Below, in pieces: positions 1 to 7,366 of a stretch of DNA of 64,000 nucleotides. Every line of letters starts with the position of its first letter. Position 1 is the first letter of the stretch. The notes under the pieces were generated by a model that saw nothing but the letters and a program-made list of their open reading frames with translations, did no database searches and had not been told where the DNA came from. The translations under genes were made by a program, and so were the position numbers. The DNA is from an uncultured Muribaculaceae bacterium. Lineage in GTDB: Bacteria > Bacteroidota > Bacteroidia > Bacteroidales > Muribaculaceae. Where the stretch lies: assembly GCA_910577315.1 (NCBI GenBank), contig CAJTME010000005.1:157808-221807 (forward strand), written 5' to 3'.

Positions 1-28
1 AAAGACATCGCCAGCATCTACCCAGACC

Positions 29-118
29 GCAGTCATCGAAGACAGAGACCTGCATCCACCCCGACGCAGTCATCGAAGACAGAGACCTGCATCCACCACG
101 ACGCAGTCATCGAAGATG
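29..118. repeat. 37-bp tandem repeat, about 2.5 copies
   Basis: The block starting GCAGTCATCGAAGA recurs at 29, 66 and 103, an exact 37-bp period. The first two copies are almost identical and the third diverges after about 14 bases into the longer repeat that follows. There are no spacers, so this is not a CRISPR array. It lies in a GC-rich, gene-poor patch; function unknown. Confidence 0.75.
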
Positions 119-337
119 ACGCCATCGTCGTTAACCCCACCAAGAGCGGAACGCGATTGGTGCGGGTACAGCCAGCCCACACTCACAAAAAGTCCTCGTA
201 GAGGACGCTATCGTACTCACCAACAACATATAGCGCCGAAGGCGCCAAACCCACCCGCATGGCAAAACAAAAAGAATATGTAGGCGCCCCTCGTGGGCGC
301 CCCTGTCTCCCCGCCGATACCATAACAACCATCCACC
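119..337. repeat. long imperfect repeat, copy 1, hairpin-rich
   Basis: This block matches 691-875 closely, and its second half also matches 926-1040. Shared landmarks in order are ACGCCATCGTCGTTAACC, the hairpin GTCCTC-GTA-GAGGAC (192-206), GCGCC-GAA-GGCGC (233-245), a GGCGCCC/GGGCGCC hairpin (283-301) and CCTGTCTCCCCGCC. Each copy is a chain of short GC-rich stem-loops with different stem sequences, so the structure is kept while the sequence varies. This resembles REP/BIME-like intergenic elements. Mobility is not shown. Confidence 0.7.
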
Positions 338-532
338 GAAGCCTACCGGACAGCCCCCTACTGGAACGAATTCTTCACCACCGACGGAATCAACTCCATA
401 AACCAGGATTCAACCGGCCACGACCAGGAGTGGTACACCCTCGACGGCCTCAAACTCCCATCCAGGCCCGGAACAAGAGGAATCTACATCCTCCGCCAAG
501 GCAACACCACCCGCACCCACCAGGTCCACTGA
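326..532 (+). pseudogene. 3' remnant of a secreted protein (T9SS-like C-terminal tail)
   Basis: An open frame runs from just after a TAA at 323 to TGA at 530-532 and has no start codon. Its translation ends in EWYTLDGLKLPSRPG, then GIYILRQG and a short basic tail. This is the pattern of the C-terminal segment of many secreted Prevotella and Muribaculaceae proteins (YTLDG-x-K, then GIYI). The upstream part of the gene is missing, replaced by repeat copy 1. A good terminator still follows. I read it as the decayed end of a surface or secreted protein gene; the original function cannot be told. Confidence 0.6.
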
Positions 533-560
533 CCCCTCACGCCATAACTCTCCACAACCT

Positions 561-593
561 TGCTGGTGCAGCCCGCTGCACCAGCATTTTTTT
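561..593 (+). terminator. Rho-independent terminator
   Basis: Perfect 11-bp stem TGCTGGTGCAG / CTGCACCAGCA with a 4-nt loop (CCCG), followed by seven T's. It lies 28 bp after the stop of the decayed gene tail, so it was probably that gene's terminator. Confidence 0.9.
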
Positions 594-690
594 ACGCTTT
601 ACAAACCACACCCCATCCGCACCAAACAAAAGATAATGTTGCATGACCATAGCACAAGCCCCCGCAGCCATACCACCACAGTCGTCGTAG

Positions 691-875
691 ACGCCATCGT
701 CGTTAACCCCACCAAGAGCGCACGCGATTGGTGCTGTTACAGCCAGCCCACCCACAAAAAAAGTCCTCGGAGAGGACGCTATCATGCTAACCCACAATAT
801 GTAGCACCGAAGGCGCCTCCGCATGGCAAAACAAAAAGAGCATGTAGTCGCCGCAGGCGACCCTGTCTCCCCGCC
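691..875. repeat. long imperfect repeat, copy 2, hairpin-rich
   Basis: Second copy of the 119-337 element, keeping the order of landmarks: ACGCCATCGTCGTTAACC, GTCCTC-GGA-GAGGAC (763-777), GCATGGCAAAACAAAAAGA, GTCGCC-GCA-GGCGAC (847-861) and CCTGTCTCCCCGCC. Another small stem-loop, GCGCC-CCA-GGCGC, follows at 887-899. The stem sequences differ from copy 1 while pairing is kept. Confidence 0.7.
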
Positions 876-925
876 AACCGTGTGTAGCGCCCCAGGCGCA
901 TTGTCTCCCCATAACAAACAAGCAG

Positions 926-1040
926 CCACAAGCAGTATGTAGCGCCAAAGGCGCCAACCCACCCGGATGGCAAAACCTTAAAAACATGTAGTCGCCGCAG
1001 GCGACCCTGTCTCCCAGCCGCTACCATAACGACCATCCCC
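926..1040. repeat. long imperfect repeat, partial copy 3
   Basis: Matches the second half of copy 1: TATGTAGCGCC-AAA-GGCGCC (stem at 942-954), CCCACCCGGATGGCAAAA, the stem GTCGCC-GCA-GGCGAC (991-1005), CCTGTCTCC and CCATAACGACCATCC. The first half of the unit is absent. Confidence 0.65.
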
Positions 1041-1073
1041 CGCACGGCTGCCAACAGCGCCATGCGGGGGATG
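1034..1073 (-). terminator. hairpin downstream of spt, possible terminator
   Basis: CATCCCCCGCA (1034-1044) pairs perfectly with TGCGGGGGATG (1063-1073) around an 18-nt loop. It sits just past the stop of the leftward spt gene. No T-run follows on either strand, so termination is inferred from position and stem strength only. Confidence 0.5.
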
Positions 1074-1094
1074 ACGAAATATCAGTTACGCAAA

Positions 1095-2282
1095 TCAGGC
1101 GATGACGCCGTGCTTGCGGAATACTTTCTGGATTTTTTCAAGGGCGGTCTCGACCTGCTCCTTCGAGTGAGTTGCCATGAGCGAGAAGCGGATGAGAGTA
1201 TCCTCAGGAGCAACCGCAGGCGAAACCACGGGGTTCACGAAGATGCCCTCGTCGAAGAGATCGCGCGTGATGGCGAAAGTCTTGAAATTATCACGGATGA
1301 AGAGCGGAATGATGGGCGTCGACGTGTTGCCGATCTCACAGCCCATGTTGCGGAAACCCTCCAGGGCAAAGTTGGTGATTTCCCACAGATGCTCCTGACG
1401 CCATGGCTCCTCGATCATGATGTCGATGGCCTTGAGGGCTGCGGCGGTCGATGCGGGAGTGATGCTGGCCGTGAAGATGTACGAACGCGAGTGATGGCGG
1501 AGGAAGTTGGTGATTTCCTTGTCTGTGGCTATGAAACCACCGAGCGATGCGAACGACTTGGAGAACGTGCCCATGATGAGGTCAACGTCATCGGTGAGGC
1601 CGAAGTGGTTGACGATACCGCGGCCGCCGTCGCCGAACACGCCGATGGCGTGGGCCTCGTCGACCATCACTGCAGCGTTGTACTGCTTGGCCAGGCGCAC
1701 GATTTCAGGAACGTTGGCCACGTCGCCTTCCATCGAGAACACACCGTCAGTGACGATGAGCTTAACCTTATCGGGAGCGCAGCTCTGGAGCTGCTTTTCA
1801 AGCGACTCCATGTCGTTGTGCTTGTATTTGAGCGAGTTGGAGAACGACAGGCGGCGGCCTTCAATGATGGACGCATGATCCTGATCGTCCCAGAGGATAT
1901 AGTCGCCGCGGCCCGTGAGGCACGAAACCACGCCGAGGTTCACCTCAAAACCGGTCGAGTAGACCATCACGTCTTCCTTGCCGATATACTCGGCGATACG
2001 GGCCTCAAGCTGCTTGTGGAGGTCGAGCGTACCGTTGAGGAAAGGAGAGCCGGCACATCCGGTGCCGTATTTGCGGGTGGCTTCAATGGCCGCTTCCTTG
2101 ATGCGGGGGTCGGCGACAAGGCCGGTATAGCAATTGGAGCCGAACATCAGCACTTTTTTGCCGTTGATGATTACTTCGGGCTCCTGCTCGGAAGAGATGG
2201 CGCGGAAATAAGGATATACGCCTGCGGCCTTGGCCTCCTGCGGAGCTGTGTATTTTGCGAGTTTGGCTTGTAAGAGCTTCAT
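1095..2282 (-). CDS. spt: serine palmitoyltransferase (alpha-oxoamine synthase)
   Basis: PLP-dependent fold-type I enzyme of about 395 aa that condenses L-serine with palmitoyl-CoA to 3-ketodihydrosphinganine, the first step of sphingolipid synthesis in Bacteroidales. The N-terminus MKLLQAKLAKYTAPQ and the motif YPYFRAISSEQEPEV match Bacteroides Spt better than glycine C-acetyltransferase. Also visible are GSNCYTGL, the substrate loop GTGCAGSPFLNGT, the Asp/His region VMVDEAHAIG and the PLP-lysine segment GTFSKSFASLGG. I chose the ATG at 2282 because it matches known family starts; the frame stays open another 31 codons upstream. Close relatives (Kbl, BioF) share the fold, so the exact acyl donor is an inference. 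Confidence 0.85.
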   Translation of the reverse strand: MKLLQAKLAKYTAPQEAKAAGVYPYFRAISSEQEPEVIINGKKVLMFGSNCYTGLVADPRIKEAAIEATRKYGTGCAGSPFLNGTLDLHKQLEARIAEYIGKEDVMVYSTGFEVNLGVVSCLTGRGDYILWDDQDHASIIEGRRLSFSNSLKYKHNDMESLEKQLQSCAPDKVKLIVTDGVFSMEGDVANVPEIVRLAKQYNAAVMVDEAHAIGVFGDGGRGIVNHFGLTDDVDLIMGTFSKSFASLGGFIATDKEITNFLRHHSRSYIFTASITPASTAAALKAIDIMIEEPWRQEHLWEITNFALEGFRNMGCEIGNTSTPIIPLFIRDNFKTFAITRDLFDEGIFVNPVVSPAVAPEDTLIRFSLMATHSKEQVETALEKIQKVFRKHGVIA

Positions 2283-2342
2283 AGTGTGTTGGTTAACGAC
2301 CGCAGCAATCGTCACGGTCCGATAAATGTGATAATCAGGCTG

Positions 2343-2350
2343 CAAAGTTA
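2343..2350 (-). promoter_or_regulatory. spt promoter -7 box
   Basis: On the minus strand this reads TAACTTTG, a perfect TAnnTTTG -7 element of the Bacteroidota primary sigma factor. The inferred start site is near 2336, giving a leader of about 54 nt before the spt ATG at 2282. No clear TTTG -33 element is present. Confidence 0.6.
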
Positions 2351-2421
2351 CTAATTTTTCGTCATAAATCAGCATTTGACAGCCATTTTTTGCACGACCT
2401 CATCTCCTTTGGGCAATTTTT

Positions 2422-2961
2422 TCAATAAAACAGTCCGCCGATAAGGGTCATGTAATCGGGCAATTGGCCATCGGCAGCCCACTTCAGCGGCAGCCCGAAA
2501 AGCTCCTCGGCAGTCTTTCCCAAATCAAATCCGAGCGCCTCCAGCGAGGGTCTCACCAATCCTGGATGACGGCAGGGACGCCCCGACGCACGTGCACACG
2601 GCGCGTCACCGCAGTGAGGACACATCCCCGTGAACAGCGCGGCACGTCCCCCGCGTTGCTCCTCGGCCTCGAGCAGAAGCCGCTCCCACGGCCCGCGCTC
2701 GCGCTGGAGCATCCCGTAAAGATCATCAACCGAGGCATCCCCCGGGTCAATGATGTCAAGCCTTAGCAGCCATATCTCCACATTGCCCCAACGCGACAGG
2801 TCAGGCTGCGGGTCATCGGCAAACGGAGGACACCCCCACCGCCGCCCATAGCCGGGACAGACACGGCACAAATTCTCGAACCGCGCCACATCGCTGAAAC
2901 GGGCGATATAGTCGGCTGTCGGCAGCCGCCTCACCATCAATGGAGCAATTTCATAGTTCAT
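2422..2961 (-). CDS. DUF2284 family putative metal-binding protein
   Basis: A soluble cysteine-rich protein of about 179 aa. Cysteine groups are C-R-V-C-PGYGRRWGCPPF near the N-terminus and a second cluster MCPHCGDAPCARASGRPCRHP in the C-terminal half. This is the layout of the DUF2284 (predicted metal-binding) family, thought to bind zinc or an iron-sulfur cluster; no reaction is established. The start at 2961 is chosen because the -7 box TAACTTTG lies only 6 bp upstream, so the mRNA would be nearly leaderless. The longer ATG at 3003 would lie upstream of that promoter. Confidence 0.75.
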   Translation of the reverse strand: MNYEIAPLMVRRLPTADYIARFSDVARFENLCRVCPGYGRRWGCPPFADDPQPDLSRWGNVEIWLLRLDIIDPGDASVDDLYGMLQRERGPWERLLLEAEEQRGGRAALFTGMCPHCGDAPCARASGRPCRHPGLVRPSLEALGFDLGKTAEELFGLPLKWAADGQLPDYMTLIGGLFY

Positions 2962-2966
2962 CGGCG

Positions 2967-2995
2967 CAAAGTTAACAATATTTTTATTACTTTTG
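2967..2995. promoter_or_regulatory. divergent promoter pair
   Basis: Two perfect TAnnTTTG boxes face apart: TAACTTTG on the minus strand (2974 to 2967) for the DUF2284 gene, and TACTTTTG on the plus strand (2988-2995) for the DUF389 gene starting at 3022. The two start sites would be about 40 bp apart. Confidence 0.65.
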
Positions 2996-3021
2996 CCAAA
3001 CAAACAAGCTCACCCACCGTC

Positions 3022-4386
3022 ATGAACAACATATTGCAGAAAACACGCACGGCCATCGTCGACTACTTCACCCTCACCCCCTACCTCGTGTCGCAGAGCG
3101 AGGCCGAGGCGTCAATCCGCGAAGGCGTATCGTTCCGCGGTACCAATCTCGTAATCCTCATCCTCGCCATCTTCATAGCCTCGCTGGGCCTCAACACCAA
3201 CTCGACCGCCGTCATAATCGGCGCCATGCTCATATCGCCCCTGATGGGTCCCATCATCGGCATCGGTCTCGGCGTCGGCATCCAGGACTTCGACCTGCTC
3301 AAGCGCGCCTTGCGCAACCTGCTGATGGCAACGGTGTTCTCGATAATCACCTCGACACTATTCTTCCTCATCTCGCCCGTAGGCGAAGGCCACTCCGAGC
3401 TCCTGGCCCGCACGTCGCCCACAATCTACGACGTGCTCATCGGCTTCTTCGGCGGCGCCGCCGGCATCGTCGCAATCGGTTCACGCTCGAAAGGCAACGT
3501 AATCCCGGGCGTCGCAATCGCCACCGCCCTCATGCCCCCGCTGTGCACCGTCGGATACGGCCTCGCCACCTTCCAGATGCAATACTTCTTCGGCGCCCTC
3601 TACCTGTTCCTCATCAACTCAATCTTCATCTGCCTGGCCACCTTCATCGGCGTGAAACTGATGAAATACCATCCCGCCCCCGTCACCAATCCCGCCCGGG
3701 CCCAAAAAGTGCGCCGGATGATATACATCGTGGCCATCCTCACCCTCCTCCCCTCAATCTACCTGACATACAACATGCTACGCGAATCACGCTTCCAGCT
3801 CAATGTCCAGCACTTCGTGGCCGAGCAATGCGACTTCCCCGCCACCCACGTGCTCTCCTCATCGGCGACATGGAACCGCGTCGACCCCCAGATAGACATC
3901 ACCCTCATAGGCCGTCCCCTACCCCAGGACTCCCTCTCGCTCGCCCTCAACTCAAAGCTCCGCTTCTACGGCCTGCAGGGCGCACGCCTCAACATCATAC
4001 AGGGCAACGGATCAAGCGCCGACGCCCTCGCCGTGGCCGGGTCAAACTTGCGCGACATCTACCAGATGACACAGGCATCCCTTGAGGCAAAACAGGCCGT
4101 AATAGACTCGCTGCGCACAATAGTCCGCGACATAAACTCCGCCGACTCCGTGGCCGCTACCCTCATCCCCGAGTTGAAAGTAATATTCCCCCAGGTTGCC
4201 GACATCGCCGTCGCCCGCCCCGTCATGGCCCAGTCCGCCTCCAACCGCCTCGACACCCTCAACGTAGCCCTGGTGAACTTCTCAGCCCCGATTTCCACGG
4301 CAAAGCGGCACGAACTCGCCGAATACCTTTCGGCACGCCTCCGGCTGCCCGACGTCCGGATTGTCGACTTGCCCAAGCAAGACTAA
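3022..4386 (+). CDS. DUF389 / TIGR00341 family inner-membrane protein
   Basis: A 454-aa membrane protein. After about 40 soluble residues come several hydrophobic helices: NLVILILAIFIASLGLNT, then the family core VIIGAMLISPLMGPIIGIGLGVG, further helices near residues 100-220 and a final helix near 240. The C-terminal half is soluble with mixed alpha/beta character. The conserved glycine-rich GAMLISPLMGPI block identifies DUF389. Its function is not established; a transport role has been suggested for the family. Spacing suggests it is transcribed alone from its own promoter. Confidence 0.85.
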   Translation: MNNILQKTRTAIVDYFTLTPYLVSQSEAEASIREGVSFRGTNLVILILAIFIASLGLNTNSTAVIIGAMLISPLMGPIIGIGLGVGIQDFDLLKRALRNLLMATVFSIITSTLFFLISPVGEGHSELLARTSPTIYDVLIGFFGGAAGIVAIGSRSKGNVIPGVAIATALMPPLCTVGYGLATFQMQYFFGALYLFLINSIFICLATFIGVKLMKYHPAPVTNPARAQKVRRMIYIVAILTLLPSIYLTYNMLRESRFQLNVQHFVAEQCDFPATHVLSSSATWNRVDPQIDITLIGRPLPQDSLSLALNSKLRFYGLQGARLNIIQGNGSSADALAVAGSNLRDIYQMTQASLEAKQAVIDSLRTIVRDINSADSVAATLIPELKVIFPQVADIAVARPVMAQSASNRLDTLNVALVNFSAPISTAKRHELAEYLSARLRLPDVRIVDLPKQD

Positions 4387-4709
4387 CGGCGCCACATGGC
4401 AAACCGCCTCCGTCGCCCCAGATAGCCCAAATCCCCCTCATGGCGATAGGCTTCCCGCTCAAACGATATGCGGCGGTAAGCCTCAATGGGCCGCATCCCG
4501 CACTGCACAAGCCTCACCACCCATTCCGTCACATATAATACATAGAACGGCAGCCACAGTAACTCCCGCATCTGCCGCGAATGTATCTCCTCGTGATTCA
4601 ACAACCGTGGCGAAACCTCCACATCAGGCTTTACAAACAATATTCCGAACAGATTCATGGCGCCAAAATGCCGCCCTACCGGAAGTATCCTGTTAACAAA
4701 AACTTTCAT
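4383..4709 (-). CDS. small hypothetical protein with an HE-x-x-H motif
   Basis: About 108 aa from the ATG at 4709. It contains NHEEIHSRQ, an HExxH-type zinc-peptidase signature, followed by a hydrophobic stretch WLPFYVLYVTEWVVRL and an arginine-rich tail. The later EREAY could supply a third zinc ligand. Its 3' end overlaps that of the DUF389 gene by 4 bp in convergent orientation. Short HExxH membrane proteins of this kind are common in Bacteroidota but uncharacterised; peptidase activity is only inferred from the motif. A start further upstream at 4790 is possible but less likely. Confidence 0.65.
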   Translation of the reverse strand: MKVFVNRILPVGRHFGAMNLFGILFVKPDVEVSPRLLNHEEIHSRQMRELLWLPFYVLYVTEWVVRLVQCGMRPIEAYRRISFEREAYRHEGDLGYLGRRRRFAMWRR

Positions 4710-4809
4710 AAGACAAGTTATCAATAACGCAAAGATAAGCTTTTCACACCAAAATCCTACCCCAAACAGCGAAAAATTGTCCCACGGCAAAACTTTTTAT
4801 CCAAAAAAC

Positions 4810-4840
4810 TTGCACAGTTCAAAAATAACCCCTACCTTTG
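4810..4840 (+). promoter_or_regulatory. tRNA-Lys promoter
   Basis: TTG at 4810-4812, a 20-nt spacer, then TACCTTTG (4833-4840), matching the Bacteroidota -33/-7 arrangement. The predicted start site is near 4847, about 36 nt before the mature tRNA. Confidence 0.65.
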
Positions 4841-4882
4841 CATCGCTTTTGAGAACAAGCCCCACGGGCAACCCCAAAGCAT

Positions 4883-4955
4883 GATTCGCTAGCTCAGCTG
4901 GTAGAGCACAACACTTTTAATGTTGGGGTCCTGGGTTCGAGCCCCAGGCGGATCA
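4883..4955 (+). tRNA. tRNA-Lys(TTT)
   Basis: A 73-nt cloverleaf: acceptor arms GATTCGC and GCGGATC pair over 7 bp with one G-T wobble, the D-arm contains AGCTCAGCTGGTAGAGC, the anticodon loop reads CTTTTAA with anticodon TTT, and the T-loop is GGTTCGAGCC. The discriminator base is A and CCA is not encoded. An integrase and ICE genes begin right after its 3' end, so this is the probable integration target; no second copy of the tRNA 3' end is in the window. Confidence 0.95.
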
Positions 4956-4981
4956 CGAAAGGGTTCGGAAGAACACCGCAA

Positions 4982-5020
4982 AGCACTGAAATCAGTTGAT
5001 TTTCAGTGCTTTTTCTTTTT
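4982..5020 (+). terminator. Rho-independent terminator after tRNA-Lys
   Basis: AGCACTGAAA (4982-4991) pairs perfectly with TTTCAGTGCT (5001-5010), followed by TTTTCTTTTT. It is 26 bp past the tRNA and would end tRNA transcription before the ICE genes. Confidence 0.9.
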
Positions 5021-5059
5021 GGTGAAATTGCAGGATAACGCAGAATATTACCTACAGGC

Positions 5060-5366
5060 GTGTACAAAACGTGTACATCGTGTTTCGTGTACAAAAATGT
5101 ACACGGTTACACGGAAAGACCCGCAACAGGTTGAGGACTGCGCATTTGCAGAAATTTAACTTTGAAAAAGTGGGGTTCTGCGGGCGGGAACGCGACCCTC
5201 GACCCACAATTCGGGTGTGGCATGGCGAATTTTAACTTTATTTAAGATTTAGTCTTGTCCGATGATTTTGTCTGTCGTCCCTGCTGTGGTCTTCCCCATT
5301 CTGCCGTGTGAAATTCGTGTACAATGTTAAATCTCGCCGAAAAATCGGCCGGATGTACACGGTTAC
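5060..5366. repeat. GTGTACA repeat cluster near the putative attachment site
   Basis: Six exact copies of GTGTACA lie in the gene-free stretch between tRNA-Lys and the integrase: direct at 5060, 5071, 5087 and 5317, inverted (TGTACAC) at 5098 and 5354. The two inverted copies share the longer repeat ATGTACACGGTTAC (5097-5110, 5353-5366). Short repeats beside a tyrosine integrase gene suit arm-type integrase or excisionase binding sites; this is inferred from position. I see nothing else in 5021-5455. Confidence 0.5.
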
Positions 5367-5455
5367 GCCACCGCCGGAGTATCATGTTCCGAAGCGCATT
5401 TGGAATCCGGGTTAAAAATGAGTATCTTTAAGTAACCATTAAACCCGTAAGTAAC

Positions 5456-6603
5456 ATGACAAACAACCCTTATTTCACCCTGACCTTCTTCACAAGGAAG
5501 CCAAGGTCGGAAGGCTACACCGACCACAAGGTGTATGTCAGAATTTCAGTGGCAGGTCAGCAGACTGACCTCGCCATAGGCCGCTCGGTCAATCCTGAGA
5601 ACTGGGACCAGAAACGCAAGCTCTCGAAAGGTCGCTCCCGGCGCGATCTGGAGCTGAACAAGTACCTCGATGAGATACGGGCCAGATTCTGCGAGATACA
5701 TACTAACCTCGTCCGCGAGAAGAAACTCGTCAACCCTATTGTTATGCGCGACCTTTTTCTCGGCAAGGTAGAGAAGCCTAAAATGCTATGTGAGATTTTC
5801 ACAGAATCCAACGCCAAGAGAAAAGAGGAGATGGAGCGTGGCGATATGGTCAATGCTACCTACCTTCGTTGGGAGCGGTGCGTGACCTACCTCGGCGAGT
5901 TCCTGCGTCTGACTATAACACGGCTGTGAAGTACCTCCGCTATCTCAAGAACACTATCCAGTATGCCATCGCGCATAAGTGGTTAACAGAAGACCCGTTC
6001 ATCGGCAGGAAGTTCCACCGCACTCAGGCGAAACGCCAATTTCTGACTGAGGCTGAGATTATGGAGATTCTCAAACTCGACTTCTCCATGATGCCGCGTC
6101 TGGAACTTGTCAGGGACACATTCGTGTTCTGCTGCTTCACCGGCCTTGCATTCTGCGATATAAAATCGCTTCAATGGAGCGACATAGAGAAAGACCGTGA
6201 CGGCAATATGTGGATACGCAAGTCCCGCGAGAAAACCGGCGAGTTGAGTATCATACCGATGTTGGAGGTACCGCGTCAGATAGCCGACAAATATGTCAAC
6301 CATCCCGTTGCAGTATCTACAGGAGTAGTGCTTCCCGTATGTTCCAATCAGAAAATGAACGCTTATCTCAAAGAGATTGCGGATCTCGCAAAGATAACCA
6401 AGCCTCTGACCACCCATATCGCGCGACACACTTTCGCGTCTCTGTCGCTCAACAATCATGTTCCTCTCGAATCAATCCAGAAGATGCTCGGACACAGCGA
6501 CATCAAAACAACGCAGATCTACGCTAAGATTCAAGACCAGACCGTCTATGAGGATATGCAGACCATGCGCAACCGATTTGACAGACTGAGCATTAACAGA
6601 TGA
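5456..6603 (+). pseudogene. int: tyrosine integrase broken by an internal deletion/frameshift
   Basis: The first reading frame (5456-5929) gives the arm-binding domain and most of the core-binding domain, up to TYLGEFLR, then runs out at TGA. The second frame (open from before 5919 to 6603) resumes at DYNTAVKYLRYLKN and holds the whole catalytic domain: GLAFCDIKSL in the Arg-I region, the beta-hairpin lysine region RKSREKTGE, the HIARHTFAS box, LGHSDIKTTQIYAK with the nucleophile tyrosine, and a normal C-terminus. Residues that join these halves in related Bacteroidota integrases are missing at about 5910, so roughly 25-35 codons are deleted out of frame. Unless this is an assembly error, the ICE's own integrase is inactive. 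Confidence 0.8.
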
Positions 6604-6622
6604 CATCAACATCAGACAACTG

Positions 6623-6664
6623 AAAAGGGAGAGCTACCGGTCGATTCGGTAACTCTCCCTTTTA
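6623..6664. terminator. bidirectional terminator between int and the HTH genes
   Basis: AAAAGGGAGAGCTACCG pairs with CGGTAACTCTCCCTTTT (one mismatch) around a TCGATT-type loop, with T's on the plus side and A's on the other. It sits between convergent genes and can serve both. Confidence 0.85.
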
Positions 6665-6952
6665 ATATTTGGGTATGTAGATTGAGGACAGGTATTCCTC
6701 TATATCCGTTTCTTCATAAAGTATCTTTCCGTCAAGACGATAGAACGGAATAATGCCTCTGTCGCGGAAGTCCTGCAATGTTCGGCGCGAAATGCCGAGT
6801 CTTTCAGATAACTGGGCATCAGTCATAAAGCGTTTGCCCATCAGGAAAGGTTTATATTCCAACGCTATTTCCTCCAGCATCTCAATATTCCGCCTTCCCA
6901 TCGAGAGGAATTTTCTTATAACGTCATGTTCTTTGTCATATATTTCTTTCAC
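6662..6952 (-). CDS. HTH (excisionase/MerR-like) DNA-binding protein
   Basis: A 96-aa protein with a C-terminal winged helix-turn-helix: MTDAQLSERLGISRRTL as the HTH, then RDRGIIPFYRLDGKILYEE and IEEYLSS. This is the DNA-binding arrangement used by Xis-like proteins of Bacteroides ICEs. Its start overlaps the end of the upstream HTH gene by 17 bp, so the two are co-transcribed. It lies next to the integrase, which fits a role in excision control, though binding sites are unknown. Confidence 0.75.
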   Translation of the reverse strand: MKEIYDKEHDVIRKFLSMGRRNIEMLEEIALEYKPFLMGKRFMTDAQLSERLGISRRTLQDFRDRGIIPFYRLDGKILYEETDIEEYLSSIYIPKY

Positions 6953-7223
6953 TCTTGCCTTTGTTTATTTTTGAATATACGTCCTCTGACTTGTAAAAGC
7001 ATTTCCGTCCATGTTTTACATAACCGAGTTGTCCGAGCGTTTTCATAGTTCTCACTTTCCGGGTTGAAACACATAGCAATTCCGCGACGGTCTCAGTTGG
7101 AATCCATTTGCCGGATTGGATTGAGCGGCACTTCTCATACATCGCCGCAATCACAAGGGACTGATACTCCATTATCTCGAACATTGCATCAAGTGCCTCT
7201 TTGTCGATTCTTACGTATTCCAA
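6936..7223 (-). CDS. HTH domain protein, second excisionase-like
   Basis: A 95-aa protein with an HTH in the middle: WIPTETVAELLCVSTRKVRTMKTLGQ, then the wing GYVKHGRKCFYKSEDV. An N-terminal helix MEYVRIDKEALDAMF precedes it. The first codon at 7223 is TTG; if it is not used, the next in-frame ATG is about 13 codons in, at 7184. It forms an overlapping pair with the shorter HTH gene, as seen for paired Xis-type genes in Bacteroides elements. Confidence 0.7.
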   Translation of the reverse strand: MEYVRIDKEALDAMFEIMEYQSLVIAAMYEKCRSIQSGKWIPTETVAELLCVSTRKVRTMKTLGQLGYVKHGRKCFYKSEDVYSKINKGKSERNI

Positions 7224-7252
7224 TGTTTAGCGGTTTCAATTGTGACCGAGTG

Positions 7253-7282
7253 AAAAAAGAAGGCGGAGTCCCCTCCGCCTTC
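7253..7282 (-). terminator. Rho-independent terminator (leftward)
   Basis: Perfect 10-bp stem GAAGGCGGAG / CTCCGCCTTC with a 4-nt loop. On the minus strand it is followed by six T's (plus-strand A's at 7253-7258). It closes the leftward topoisomerase-like transcript before the HTH pair. Confidence 0.9.
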
Positions 7283-7366
7283 AACCACTAAATCCGCAAG
7301 TCGTATGTTACATAGACTGCGATTCGATTGCGAATTTAGTGAATTATTTTCAAACGGCGGTTATTT

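Noticed and set aside
29..118. 37-bp repeats as a CRISPR array
   Set aside because: Copies are directly adjacent with no spacers, and no cas genes are present.
1062..2273. 403-codon plus-strand frame
   Set aside because: Lies antisense to the well-supported serine palmitoyltransferase gene and its translation has no known pattern; a GC-rich shadow.
4920..5159. 79-codon frame after tRNA-Lys
   Set aside because: It starts inside the tRNA and crosses a terminator; not a gene.
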